A stretch of 64,000 nucleotides of DNA, from contig NZ_CP027231.1 of NCBI RefSeq assembly GCF_002998435.1, positions 1 through 64,000 on the forward strand, read 5' to 3'. The stretch is from Bacteroides zoogleoformans. GTDB lineage: Bacteria > Bacteroidota > Bacteroidia > Bacteroidales > Bacteroidaceae. Position numbers and translations under genes: made by a program. The notes beneath the pieces were generated by a model. The model was not told where the DNA came from. It did no database searches and saw nothing but the letters and a program-made list of their open reading frames with translations. This document shows, one piece after another, positions 38,601 to 47,446 of this stretch. How positions within the stretch are numbered: position 1 is the stretch's first letter; every line of letters begins with the position of its first letter.

Positions 38601-39308
38601 CTTCTTCCGGAAATAGTCCGGTTTGGAGTGGTCGGCGGGGGCGAATTGCTCGATGACCGGCCCCTCGGCAAAGGCTACGTTGTCTTTGTAAGCGGAAATA
38701 ATTTTATTGGGATTCTCTTGCGTGGTCTTCTTTATCATCTGGAAGAGGGAAGACTCTTGTTCCACTCCGTCGATGATGAACGTCCCGCCGAATATCTTGT
38801 GGCGGCAGTGTTCCGAGTTGATTTGCGCGAAGCCGAACACTTCGGAGTCGGTCAGTCGGCGTCCAAGATCCTTTTCCACCTTCTTGAGGTAGTCCATTTC
38901 TTCTTTGGAGAGGGCCAGACCTTCTTTTTCGTTGTATGCCTCCAAGTCTTCGATGTGTACGATAGGTTCCGGGCGGCGGTTAGTGGTGAATATGTTCTGG
39001 TCAAGTCCTTTGTACATGCGTTGCAGCATGGGGTCGTGGTCGGCGTGCTCGTCTTTCACGGGGAAGTACTCCTCGATGCGTGTGATGCCGCTCAGTCCCA
39101 TGTTCTGGGTGATTTCTACGGCGTTTGTGCTCCAAGGAGTGATCATCTCGCGGCGCGGACCCGCGAAATATCCTTTCAGGTTGTCTTCACTTTCGGGGGT
39201 GGCTTCCCCAAAAAGCCAGCAGAGTTTGTCGCAGTCTGCCTGGCCGAGGCTACGATTGCACTCTACGGCAATCACGCTCTTGGACGGAGTTCTGAAAAAA
39301 AGAATCAT
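35601..39308 (-). CDS. purL: Phosphoribosylformylglycinamidine synthase (FGAM synthase)
   Basis: The 1235-residue enzyme is the large, single-chain form that joins synthetase and glutaminase. The FGAR/ATP domain shows [45 protein letters not shown], and [20 protein letters not shown]; the C-terminal glutaminase shows the nucleophile cysteine ([14 protein letters not shown]) and the partner histidine (MMPHPERS). It makes FGAM from FGAR, glutamine and ATP in purine synthesis. Single gene with its own terminator; a TATCTTTG box lies at 39420-39427. Confidence 0.98.
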   Translation of the reverse strand: [1235 protein letters not shown]

Positions 39309-39419
39309 GGTTGTATTTTACGATTATATGAATTACAAATTTCGGGCTTGTTCCGGCTTTCTCTCTTCAGACTCTCAGGCCGGAACTGCTTTCTCAAGCA
39401 TCTTCTTCGTTTTGTGTGG

Positions 39420-39427
39420 CAAAGATA
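39420..39427 (-). promoter_or_regulatory. -7 box for purL
   Basis: TATCTTTG on the minus strand, with TTTA in place of TTTG 19 bases upstream. The remaining part of 39428-39609 shows nothing recognisable. No purine riboswitch was seen. Confidence 0.5.
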
Positions 39428-39609
39428 TATAAAATCGGTGGGGAGGTAAAAAGAATGATAATAAAAAACAAGCCTTATGTGTAATATTCTATGGATTCAA
39501 AAAGTAGTGCTCCTGGTAGAGCAATGAAAGATGGGGTATAGACTTATGGTGAGGACGGGATGTGTAAATGGTGCGGATGTGAGAATACTGTGGAAAAAAC
39601 GTTAATGCT

Positions 39610-39642
39610 ATTGGTTCTTTTCAAAGAAAAGTCCGATATTTG
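39610..39642 (+). promoter_or_regulatory. Promoter abutting the LysE start codon
   Basis: ATTG (39610-39613), 21 bases, then GATATTTG (39635-39642), a near match to the -33/-7 consensus. The ATG of the LysE gene is only six bases beyond the box, so the mRNA would have almost no leader. Confidence 0.45.
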
Positions 39643-39647
39643 CATGC

Positions 39648-40301
39648 ATGATTCAGATAGAGACCATATTGGATATATTATGGAAAGGATTCATAATAGG
39701 TGTAATTGTGTCTGCACCGTTGGGACCTGTGGGTGTGTTGTGCATTCAGCGCACCTTGAATAAGGGACGGTGGTATGGTTTTGTTACAGGTATCGGAGCT
39801 TCTTTGAGTGATATCGCATACGCTTTGCTGACGGGTTATGGAATGAGTTTCGTATTTGATTACGTTAACAAGAATATCTTCTATTTGCAACTCTTCGGAA
39901 GCATCTTACTGTTGATTTTCGGCATTTATACCTTCCGTAGTAATCCGGTACAATCCATTCGGCCGGTTTCTACGAACAAAGGTTCTTATTTTCATAACTT
40001 CATAACGGCATTCGCCGTCACACTTTCCAATCCTTTGGTCATATTCTTGTTTGTAGGTCTTTTCGCACGATTTGCTTTTGTTAGTGAGGGGGTATTGGTG
40101 TTTGAGGCGATCACCGGATACTTGGCCATTGCATTAGGCGCTTTGGCGTGGTGGTTCGGCATTACCTTTTTTGTCAATAAAGTGCGTGCCCAGTTTAATC
40201 TGCGCGGCATCTGGATGTTGAATCGCATTATTGGAGGCATCGTCATGGTGGTGTCCGTGCTTGGGTTGGTGTACACGCTTATGGGCGAGTCGCTGTATTA
40301 G
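39648..40301 (+). CDS. LysE/RhtB-family exporter
   Basis: The 217-residue membrane protein has about six segments. The N-terminal VSAPLGPVGVLCIQRTLNKGRWYGFVTGIGASLSD is the LysE-family signature (PGP-type loop with the first helix pair), and SNPLVIFLFVGLFA is the matching second-half motif. The family exports amino acids or related metabolites; the substrate cannot be told. First of four plus-strand genes leading to prfC. Confidence 0.88.
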   Translation: MIQIETILDILWKGFIIGVIVSAPLGPVGVLCIQRTLNKGRWYGFVTGIGASLSDIAYALLTGYGMSFVFDYVNKNIFYLQLFGSILLLIFGIYTFRSNPVQSIRPVSTNKGSYFHNFITAFAVTLSNPLVIFLFVGLFARFAFVSEGVLVFEAITGYLAIALGALAWWFGITFFVNKVRAQFNLRGIWMLNRIIGGIVMVVSVLGLVYTLMGESLY

Positions 40302-40330
40302 TCAATGATGTATAACTGAACGTTTCCGGA

Positions 40331-40870
40331 ATGAAAATTGCGCAACAGCTGAAAGAACAGAACATAGCCGAATACCTTATATATATGTGGCAGGTAGAAG
40401 ATTTGCTTCGTGCCGGAGGATGCGACATAGACCGCTTGAGGCAGACAATCATTCTGCGCTATCCCGAAGAGGAACGTCCTGCATTGGAAGAGTGGTACGA
40501 CAATCTGCTCCGGATGATGCGTGCTGAAGGTGTCACGGAGAAAGGGCATCTGCAAATCAATCGTAATGTGGTGCAGAACTTGACGGAACTGCATGCCTCA
40601 TTGCTGGCTTCCACCAAATACCCGTTCTATAATGCGGCCTATTTCAAAGCGTTACCTTTCATCGTGGAGTTGCGCCAAAAGAACGGAGGCCAAGAAGAAT
40701 CGGAGGTGGAAATATGTCTCGAGGCACTTTATGGCGTATTGCTGCTGCGGCTGCAGAAGAAAGAAATCGGTGAGGGCACGGCCAAAGCCGTGGAAGTCAT
40801 CGGTCATTTTATCTCGCTGCTTGCCAACTATTATGAAAAGGAGAAGCGGGGAGAGCTGGATCTTGATTAA
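40331..40870 (+). CDS. DUF4924-family protein
   Basis: The 179-residue soluble, mostly helical protein begins MKIAQQLKEQNIAEYLIYMWQVEDLLRA, which matches the Bacteroidales DUF4924 family from memory. No catalytic motif is visible. It starts 29 bases after the LysE stop and precedes rfbD by 47 bases. Function unknown. Confidence 0.75.
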   Translation: MKIAQQLKEQNIAEYLIYMWQVEDLLRAGGCDIDRLRQTIILRYPEEERPALEEWYDNLLRMMRAEGVTEKGHLQINRNVVQNLTELHASLLASTKYPFYNAAYFKALPFIVELRQKNGGQEESEVEICLEALYGVLLLRLQKKEIGEGTAKAVEVIGHFISLLANYYEKEKRGELDLD

Positions 40871-40917
40871 AGTAGAATTGTTCATCGTAACATCAATATA
40901 AAGCGTAATTCTTTTAA

Positions 40918-41778
40918 ATGAATATCTTAGTAACCGGTGCCAACGGTCAACTTGGCAACGAAATGCAAGTGCTGTCGGAAGCTTATTCCGTGCATACTTA
41001 TTTTTTTACCGACGTACAAGAACTGGATATATGCAACGGACAGGCTGTGTATGAGTTCGTAAGAAGAAATCGGATTGACGTTATCGTGAACTGCGCGGCA
41101 TATACGGCAGTAGATAAGGCAGAAGACAATCGGGAGCTTTGCGATAGGCTCAATCATGTGGCTCCGGGCTATCTGGCCGCTGCCGCCGAGGCTTGCGGAG
41201 CAGCATTGGTGCATATATCCACGGATTACGTATTCGACGGAACGGGGCATCTCCCTTATACCGAGGAGGTAGCTCCTTGTCCCAATTCGGTGTACGGGGC
41301 TGCCAAGTTGGCGGGTGAGCAGGCGGTGATGAAGAATTGCAGCCGCGCGATGATTATCCGTACGGCATGGCTTTATTCTATCTATGGCAATAATTTTGTG
41401 AAGACCATGCTCAAGTTGGGGCAAGAGCGTGACACGCTGGGTGTTGTCTTCGATCAGATAGGTACGCCGACTTATGCTCACGATTTGGCTTGTGCCATTT
41501 TCTCGGCAATCAATCGGGGAATTGTACCCGGTGTTTACCATTTCAGCAATGAGGGAGTTTGTTCTTGGTATGACTTTACATTGGCCATTCATCGATTGGC
41601 GGGTATAACCACTTGTAAGGTAACTCCGTTGCACACGGACGAGTTTCCGGCGAAAGCCCCTCGTCCGCACTATTCCGTATTGGATAAGACGAAGATAAAG
41701 AAAACGTTTGATATTGAAATACCTCATTGGACGGAGAGTTTGGATGCCTGCATGAAGAGGTTGAAAAAGGAGAGCTGA
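40918..41778 (+). CDS. rfbD: dTDP-4-dehydrorhamnose reductase
   Basis: The 286-residue short-chain reductase carries NILVTGANGQLGNEM (NADPH binding), VDVIVNCAAYTAVDKAEDN, the catalytic threonine region HISTDYVFDG, YGAAKLAGE (Tyr-x3-Lys) and IRTAWLYSIYGNNFVKTML. It makes dTDP-L-rhamnose for surface glycans. The other three rhamnose genes are not in the window. 179 bases with no gene separate it from prfC. Confidence 0.93.
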   Translation: MNILVTGANGQLGNEMQVLSEAYSVHTYFFTDVQELDICNGQAVYEFVRRNRIDVIVNCAAYTAVDKAEDNRELCDRLNHVAPGYLAAAAEACGAALVHISTDYVFDGTGHLPYTEEVAPCPNSVYGAAKLAGEQAVMKNCSRAMIIRTAWLYSIYGNNFVKTMLKLGQERDTLGVVFDQIGTPTYAHDLACAIFSAINRGIVPGVYHFSNEGVCSWYDFTLAIHRLAGITTCKVTPLHTDEFPAKAPRPHYSVLDKTKIKKTFDIEIPHWTESLDACMKRLKKES

Positions 41779-41957
41779 AAAAGAGAGGTGCGAATCGTGC
41801 CTTGTACGTGTTGATGAAAAACATATGGTTGATAAGTGTTCGCAGCAATGAGCATGCAGCCTTATCGGCATGCACAGTAAGAACAGTAAAAAACAATTTA
41901 GTAAAAAGGGAGAAGGGATATTTATTCCATTTTCCCGTATTCAATTTTGAATGAAAC

Positions 41958-43523
41958 ATGAATGAAATAGATCGTCGGAGAACATTTGCCATTATTGCGC
42001 ATCCGGATGCCGGTAAAACATCGTTGACAGAGAAACTGCTGCTTTTCGGCGGACAGATACAGGTGGCGGGCGCAGTGAAGAGTAACAAGATAAAGAAGAC
42101 GGCAACGTCCGACTGGATGGACATCGAGAAGCAACGCGGTATATCTGTAACCACCTCGGTGATGGAGTTTGACTATCACGACTATAAAGTGAATATTCTC
42201 GACACTCCCGGCCATCAGGACTTTGCCGAAGATACCTACCGCACACTGACTGCCGTAGATAGCGTGATCATTGTAGTGGATGGTGCGAAAGGTGTGGAGA
42301 CACAGACCCGCAAGTTGATGGAGGTGTGCCGCATGCGCAATACGCCTGTAATCATCTTTGTCAACAAGATGGACCGTGAAGCCAAAGATCCTTTCGACTT
42401 GCTGGACGAGTTGGAAGAAGAGCTTGCCATCCATGTGCGCCCGTTGACTTGGCCCATCGAGAGTGGTATCCGTTTCAAGGGGGTATATAACATCTACGAG
42501 CGGAACCTGAATCTTTACCAGCCCTCCAAACAAGTGGTGGCCGAGAAGGTAGAGGTAGATATCGATACCGAAGAGTTGGATGCTCGGATTGGCGCTCAAC
42601 TGGCCGGCAAGTTGCGCGGCGAGTTGGAGTTGCTGGACGGCGTTTATCCCGATTTTGATAAGGAAGAGTATCTCAAGGGAACGTTGGCTCCGGTGTTCTT
42701 CGGCTCGGCACTGAATAATTTCGGTGTGGAGGAACTGCTGAACACCTTTGTAGAGATTGCTCCCAGCCCTCGTCCCGTGATGGCCGAAGAGCGTGAGGTT
42801 GAGCCGGAGGAACCCAAATTCACCGGATTTATCTTCAAGATTACCGCCAACATCGACCCTAATCATCGCTCCTGCATCGCTTTCTGCAAGATATGTTCCG
42901 GCAAGTTCACGCGCAATGCTCCCTATCTGCACGTGCGTCATGGCAAGACGATGCGTTTCTCGTCGCCCACACAGTTCATGGCGCAGCGAAAGACCACCGT
43001 CGACGAGGCATGGGCGGGAGATATCATCGGTCTGCCCGACAACGGTACGTTCAAGATTGGCGATACGCTGACCGAGGGCGAGATGCTGCACTTCCGCGGC
43101 CTGCCCAGTTTCTCTCCTGAGATGTTCAAATACATCGAGAACGCCGACCCGATGAAGCAGAAACAGCTTGCCAAGGGCATCGACCAACTGATGGACGAAG
43201 GTGTGGCGCAGTTGTTTGTCAACCAGTTCAACGGTCGTAAGATTATCGGCACGGTGGGACAGCTCCAGTTCGAGGTTATCCAGTATCGTTTGGAGAATGA
43301 ATATAGTGCCAAGTGCCGTTGGGAACCCCTCAGCCTCTACAAAGCCTGCTGGATTGAGAGCGATGATGCCGTAGAGCTGGAGGCATTCAAAAAACGTAAA
43401 TACCAGTATATGGCTAAAGACCGTGAGGGCAGGGATGTGTTTCTGGCCGATAGCGGATACGTGCTTCAGATGGCTCAAATGGATTTCAAGCATATTAAAT
43501 TCCACTTTACGAGCGAATTCTGA
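41958..43523 (+). CDS. prfC: Peptide chain release factor 3 (full-length copy)
   Basis: The 521-residue GTPase recycles RF1/RF2 after termination. G1 ([15 protein letters not shown]), the switch I region ([12 protein letters not shown]), G3 (DTPGHQDF), G4 (NKMDRE) and the RF3-specific C-terminal domains are present, with a normal length. Its 3' 0.9 kb recurs at 54.7 kb with 13 differences over about 906 bases. It is the left border of the accessory block 43.5-55.6 kb; no gene follows it on the same strand. Confidence 0.97.
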   Translation: MNEIDRRRTFAIIAHPDAGKTSLTEKLLLFGGQIQVAGAVKSNKIKKTATSDWMDIEKQRGISVTTSVMEFDYHDYKVNILDTPGHQDFAEDTYRTLTAVDSVIIVVDGAKGVETQTRKLMEVCRMRNTPVIIFVNKMDREAKDPFDLLDELEEELAIHVRPLTWPIESGIRFKGVYNIYERNLNLYQPSKQVVAEKVEVDIDTEELDARIGAQLAGKLRGELELLDGVYPDFDKEEYLKGTLAPVFFGSALNNFGVEELLNTFVEIAPSPRPVMAEEREVEPEEPKFTGFIFKITANIDPNHRSCIAFCKICSGKFTRNAPYLHVRHGKTMRFSSPTQFMAQRKTTVDEAWAGDIIGLPDNGTFKIGDTLTEGEMLHFRGLPSFSPEMFKYIENADPMKQKQLAKGIDQLMDEGVAQLFVNQFNGRKIIGTVGQLQFEVIQYRLENEYSAKCRWEPLSLYKACWIESDDAVELEAFKKRKYQYMAKDREGRDVFLADSGYVLQMAQMDFKHIKFHFTSEF

Positions 43524-43538
43524 TTGCTTTTAAAAGGA
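42628..43538 (+). repeat. Long direct repeat, left copy (3' part of prfC)
   Basis: Matches 54708-55618 at an offset of 12,080 bases, with 13 substitutions counted to 43533. Seven of these fall in the last 85 bases of the coding sequence. Only one changes an amino acid (Val to Ala in DDAVELE). Confidence 0.97.
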
Positions 43539-43664
43539 TACGTTACATTGTACATATAGAGAAGACGTGGCAAAAAACAAAGCCTCCTGCATTATGATAT
43601 AATATCAGGAAGTCCAATGTGTTTTGCCTCATCCTCTCTTATATTATATTCTGTTCGTCGGGTA

Positions 43665-44363
43665 TTATTTCAATTCATCGCAATAATAACTCATTTGTCC
43701 GCCCGTATCGCCAATTTCCACATCGGCCTTATACCAACTGATGATTTGTATTTTGAAATACCTCTGCCCGTCGGCCGTGCGCACCACGTATGTATGAAAC
43801 GAGGGAGTATAAACGGGTGGCGGACCGGAAAAAGTCATGGCCTTTGCCAATACAGGGTTCGCATCCGTCAATGTGGTTGCTGGTCCCCGGTTAGGGTCAA
43901 ACCATGGGTTTTGCTGGAAATCCAGTTTATGAGCGATGAGATATTTGTTCCAGTCATTGCGCGACATGGTGATGTACACGGAGTGGTCGTCTACAGCCCA
44001 TTGGATATCAGAAGGCAATTGCGATACGGTTTGCCACTTTTCGTACGCCCCGCTTCCTAAATCGGCGGCACCGCCCTGTCCGTTCCCCGACGTGCCGCTG
44101 TTTGTACGCATGCGGTAGCCGCAAAAAGCTAAGTCCCAATCGGTCCGGTCTTTTTGCTCACCCTCGGTGATATCGGCGTTCACTTTGTATCGATTGAATA
44201 TTTGTCCGGTTCGCAGGTTGATATATAGCCAGTCGTTGGTTACGCCGGTGGTATATCCCGTGTTGCGAGGCAGCACTTTTCCCGTGAAAGGCTCTGCGTC
44301 ATAATCAACGCAAGAAGCCAACGTGAGGGCAGTCCAAAGTATTGTCAGGAAATAATGTTTCAT
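43665..44363 (-). CDS. hmuY: HmuY-family haem-binding lipoprotein
   Basis: The 232-residue lipoprotein has a lipobox LASC (cysteine 18). The HmuY family core is clear: DWLYINLRTGQIF, KDRTDWDLAFCGYRMRTNSGTSG, and the all-beta C-terminus ending QISYYCDEL-like. HmuY proteins capture haem outside the cell and pass it to the TonB-dependent partner. In Porphyromonas HmuY two histidines bind the haem; in Bacteroides homologues ligands differ and cannot be assigned here. It overlaps the receptor gene by four bases (ATGA), the reverse of the hmuY-hmuR order of Porphyromonas. Confidence 0.88.
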   Translation of the reverse strand: MKHYFLTILWTALTLASCVDYDAEPFTGKVLPRNTGYTTGVTNDWLYINLRTGQIFNRYKVNADITEGEQKDRTDWDLAFCGYRMRTNSGTSGNGQGGAADLGSGAYEKWQTVSQLPSDIQWAVDDHSVYITMSRNDWNKYLIAHKLDFQQNPWFDPNRGPATTLTDANPVLAKAMTFSGPPPVYTPSFHTYVVRTADGQRYFKIQIISWYKADVEIGDTGGQMSYYCDELK

Positions 44364-46711
44364 TTCTTTCGTTTTAATAATTTCACAATATCGTCTACAA
44401 GGAATTCTACTTGCACATATCCTTTCGCCCCGGCAGTGGCAGGCACGTTGAACATAGTGATGCCCGAACCCAGCGTATGGGGAACATAATTGAAAAGATT
44501 GTCCACTCCCACCGCCAGTTTCACCTTGTTATGGAAAGTCTGCACAACAGAGAGATTGCAGAGCACATACGTCGGCAATGTGCAACGGAAATATGCGTCG
44601 TAGCTCTTTTTGTGCTCTTCCACCCATACGCGGTCTTGCACGTCGAAATTCTTTTCGCCCATCAGCGAAGCGCTGAAGATGGTTTTCAGCCGATAGTTCC
44701 TCTTATTGAGCGTATAGTCGAGGCTGCCTGTTGCGGCGTGTGGCGATGTGGTGTTCACCTGTATTCCGTCCTGTTTGCTCACATTGACGTAGCTGTATGT
44801 GCCGTTGAGTGTCAAATAATCGCATACGTGCCATTTTAAGATGGCCTCCACTCCCAACATGCGTTGGCTGCTCAGATTCGTATATTCAAAGTTATATTGC
44901 ATATCGTAGATGTGCCAAACGCCTTCTATCTTTTTTCTGAAGAAGTTGCCGTATGCGTTGACGTTCACGAAGAACTTGTCACGGCTGTATTCTGCACCTA
45001 CAGAGAAGTAATTGTTTTTCTCCGGTTTCAGTTCCTCGTTTCCTTTTATTTGGAACATTCCCAGATGATCCCAATTGAAGAACAGCTCTTTGATGCTGGG
45101 CGCGCGATAGCCCATCGAATAATTGGCGCGTATGGCCCAATGGTTGTCGGGCGAATACTTCACCGCCACTTTGGGCATCCACATGAAACCGAAAGCTTCG
45201 GAGAAGTTGGTTCGTACACCTGTCGAGAGCATCCACCGGTCGTTGGGCGTCCATTCCTCTTGCAGGAAATACTCTGTCTCGCGCAGCGAACGAGTGGTCA
45301 TTTTTCTATTTACAAAGCGGTCGCTTGTCAGGTCATCGCTGATATGCTCCACGCCGAATATGATGTTGTGCCCTTTGAAATAATCGCTTGTCAGTGTCAG
45401 GCGGGGCTGCAAGATACGGCTTTTGTATACTTTCTTGCGTGTGTCGATTCTTTCGTGCCGCTTGAAGCGGTCGTAAAAGTCGCTGTGCATGCTCATGTTG
45501 ACGGTGAACCAGTCTTTCACACTGTACTTCACCTTCAAGCCTGCCATGAAATCGCGGCTTTGCGAGAAGTTCATGTCCTGTATCAGGTCGTATGAGTTCA
45601 TGAAAAACATCGAACCGTATGCCTGAACGGATAGATTCTTGCCGGGTTCATAATAGAACTTCTGTGCAGCGGAAATATGCTCTGTTCCCTCGATGCCCAT
45701 CGGCGAACGTGTTGCCACGCTCTTCAGTGTAATGTCGTGTGGCAGAAAAGGGTTGGCCTCCTTGGTGTACACCTTGATGTCATTATCCGCCTGATACATG
45801 TAGAAAGCGTCGCTTTCGCTATACCACACATCCGTCTGAGAAGTAAAAGCCTTGTGTTTGACACCTGCCGACAACCATGCCTGAAGATTAGGGCGATCGC
45901 TGTTTTTCTCGAACATATACAGGAAATCTTTCGGAGAGGGATTCTTATAGTTACGTTCGTTCATCTGTGCCCAGCGCACGCCCGCCTGTATGTCGAGCGG
46001 TTTTACGGTTTTCTTCGAGATGAGATTAATCACGGCTCCCGAAGCCCTGCTGCCATAAAGCGTGCTGCTTGCGCCTTTTACTATCTCCACGCGATCGATG
46101 GCATGCAGGTTGAACCGCTCATAATCCAAATTGCCGGCCATGTCGCCGGTCATGCGCTCGCCGTCTTGCAAAAAGAGGACGTGACGTGCGTCGAGCCCCT
46201 GCATCGAAATTTCATTGCCGAAGCCCACTTTCTGTATGTTCATTCCCGGCGTTTCCTGTTGCAGGGCATGCTGCAGGTCGCTGTATCCGGCATCCACGAG
46301 TGCCTTGCCCCCCAGCACTTGTGTGGTGATGGGTGCCAGCTTGATGGGGCGTTCCGTGCGCGACCCTGTTACAACAACATCGTTCAGGTGTATTACGTCT
46401 TCCTGCATCGTAATTGTTGCTTCATCTATTGTCGGCGGGAAGCTGTCCGTTATCGGAACATAGCCGATTGCGCTCACCTTATAATATATGTTTTTCCCTT
46501 TTTCGGCCTCTATAACAGCCTTTCCCTCCACATTCGTTATGCAGTGCAGGGCTTTCGCCATGTCTTTGTGAGTAGAAAAACTGATGCTTGCCCCGATTAA
46601 AGGCTGTTGCGTCCCTTTTTCCTGCACAGTGATTTTTACCCTATGTTGCGCCTGCGTGTTTGCTGCAACAAGCAGGCTACATAGAGCAAAAACAATGTAT
46701 TTCATTTGCAT
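44360..46711 (-). CDS. TonB-dependent receptor, HmuR-like
   Basis: The 783-residue protein has a signal peptide, a carboxypeptidase-like domain (about residues 22-115), a plug domain (DVVVTGSRTERPIKLAPITTQVL; YGSRASGAVINLISKK near residue 225) and a 22-strand barrel. Of the two motifs that mark haem receptors, YRAP is intact (MGYRAPSIKELFF, near residue 535), while the NPDL motif is replaced by NEEL (KGNEELKPEKN). The overlap with hmuY supports a haem or porphyrin role. Stop and hmuY start overlap. No hmuSTUV genes follow. Confidence 0.9.
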   Translation of the reverse strand: MQMKYIVFALCSLLVAANTQAQHRVKITVQEKGTQQPLIGASISFSTHKDMAKALHCITNVEGKAVIEAEKGKNIYYKVSAIGYVPITDSFPPTIDEATITMQEDVIHLNDVVVTGSRTERPIKLAPITTQVLGGKALVDAGYSDLQHALQQETPGMNIQKVGFGNEISMQGLDARHVLFLQDGERMTGDMAGNLDYERFNLHAIDRVEIVKGASSTLYGSRASGAVINLISKKTVKPLDIQAGVRWAQMNERNYKNPSPKDFLYMFEKNSDRPNLQAWLSAGVKHKAFTSQTDVWYSESDAFYMYQADNDIKVYTKEANPFLPHDITLKSVATRSPMGIEGTEHISAAQKFYYEPGKNLSVQAYGSMFFMNSYDLIQDMNFSQSRDFMAGLKVKYSVKDWFTVNMSMHSDFYDRFKRHERIDTRKKVYKSRILQPRLTLTSDYFKGHNIIFGVEHISDDLTSDRFVNRKMTTRSLRETEYFLQEEWTPNDRWMLSTGVRTNFSEAFGFMWMPKVAVKYSPDNHWAIRANYSMGYRAPSIKELFFNWDHLGMFQIKGNEELKPEKNNYFSVGAEYSRDKFFVNVNAYGNFFRKKIEGVWHIYDMQYNFEYTNLSSQRMLGVEAILKWHVCDYLTLNGTYSYVNVSKQDGIQVNTTSPHAATGSLDYTLNKRNYRLKTIFSASLMGEKNFDVQDRVWVEEHKKSYDAYFRCTLPTYVLCNLSVVQTFHNKVKLAVGVDNLFNYVPHTLGSGITMFNVPATAGAKGYVQVEFLVDDIVKLLKRKK

Positions 46712-46775
46712 CTTTATTTCTGTTTTTATCTTTTTAAGAAAGTAATTGATGATTAAAGATTAATAAAATAAAGGA

Positions 46776-47366
46776 TTATCGACTTCCATACCCGGCGTGT
46801 ATGATTATCGAATCTTCGGGATTCTTCTCATTGTAAAGAATTCCTTCTAATTTAACATCAATAATGGGATCCATATAGGAAAGCCAAGTAACGTTTGTTA
46901 TTTCGACCTTGAAAGGATTACGGCTGTTGGCTTCGTAAATTATATTGCCATTTGGAAAGGCTTTGGTTAGTTTTATATTACTCTCATACCATGCTTTCGG
47001 ATCAAAATCGTATGTACCTAAGTTGCGTACACCGACATTCAATTTATATAGTCTGATATAGAGTTGAGTCTTTTCGTCAATGCCAATACCCGTATTTAGA
47101 ATATTTATAGAATCAATCCCTGTCCATGCTTGTTTTGCATAAAAGCTCTCGCGTATGCTATAAATAGGCATGGATAAGTTATCGGTACGCTCACTGTTGT
47201 CCAACTGAACATATTTTCCGTTGACAGAACCTTTAAAATATCCCCAATACGAATCTTTCTCTTTCGATCTATCATTGAGTGATGTATCTTCATCCTTTTT
47301 ACAAGATGAAAATATAGCGATAGTGTATACAAAGAAAAAGAAAGGGAAAATGATTTTAGCTTTCAT
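46776..47366 (-). CDS. Lipoprotein of unknown function (DUF5025-like)
   Basis: The 196-residue protein has a lipobox FSSC (cysteine 22) followed by KKDEDTS, a surface-export pattern. The start of the mature part, WGYFKGSVNGKYVQL, and the overall beta-rich make-up recall DUF5025-type Bacteroides lipoproteins, but the family call is from memory. It lies 64 bases upstream of the TonB-dependent receptor on the same strand and is probably co-transcribed with it. Confidence 0.65.
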   Translation of the reverse strand: MKAKIIFPFFFFVYTIAIFSSCKKDEDTSLNDRSKEKDSYWGYFKGSVNGKYVQLDNSERTDNLSMPIYSIRESFYAKQAWTGIDSINILNTGIGIDEKTQLYIRLYKLNVGVRNLGTYDFDPKAWYESNIKLTKAFPNGNIIYEANSRNPFKVEITNVTWLSYMDPIIDVKLEGILYNEKNPEDSIIIHAGYGSR

Positions 47367-47446
47367 TTGATATATACCGTTTTTTGGGATTATTTGTAAG
47401 TGATACTTATAAAGAATTTTATTTGATGAAGACTTTTCCGCTTTCT

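Noticed and set aside
39309..39647. Purine riboswitch upstream of purL
   Set aside because: No conserved purine aptamer core was recognisable in the leader; only a -7 box could be supported.
41727..41954. Small plus-strand gene between rfbD and prfC
   Set aside because: It overlaps the end of rfbD in another frame, has no recognisable domain or start signal, and looks like a chance reading frame.
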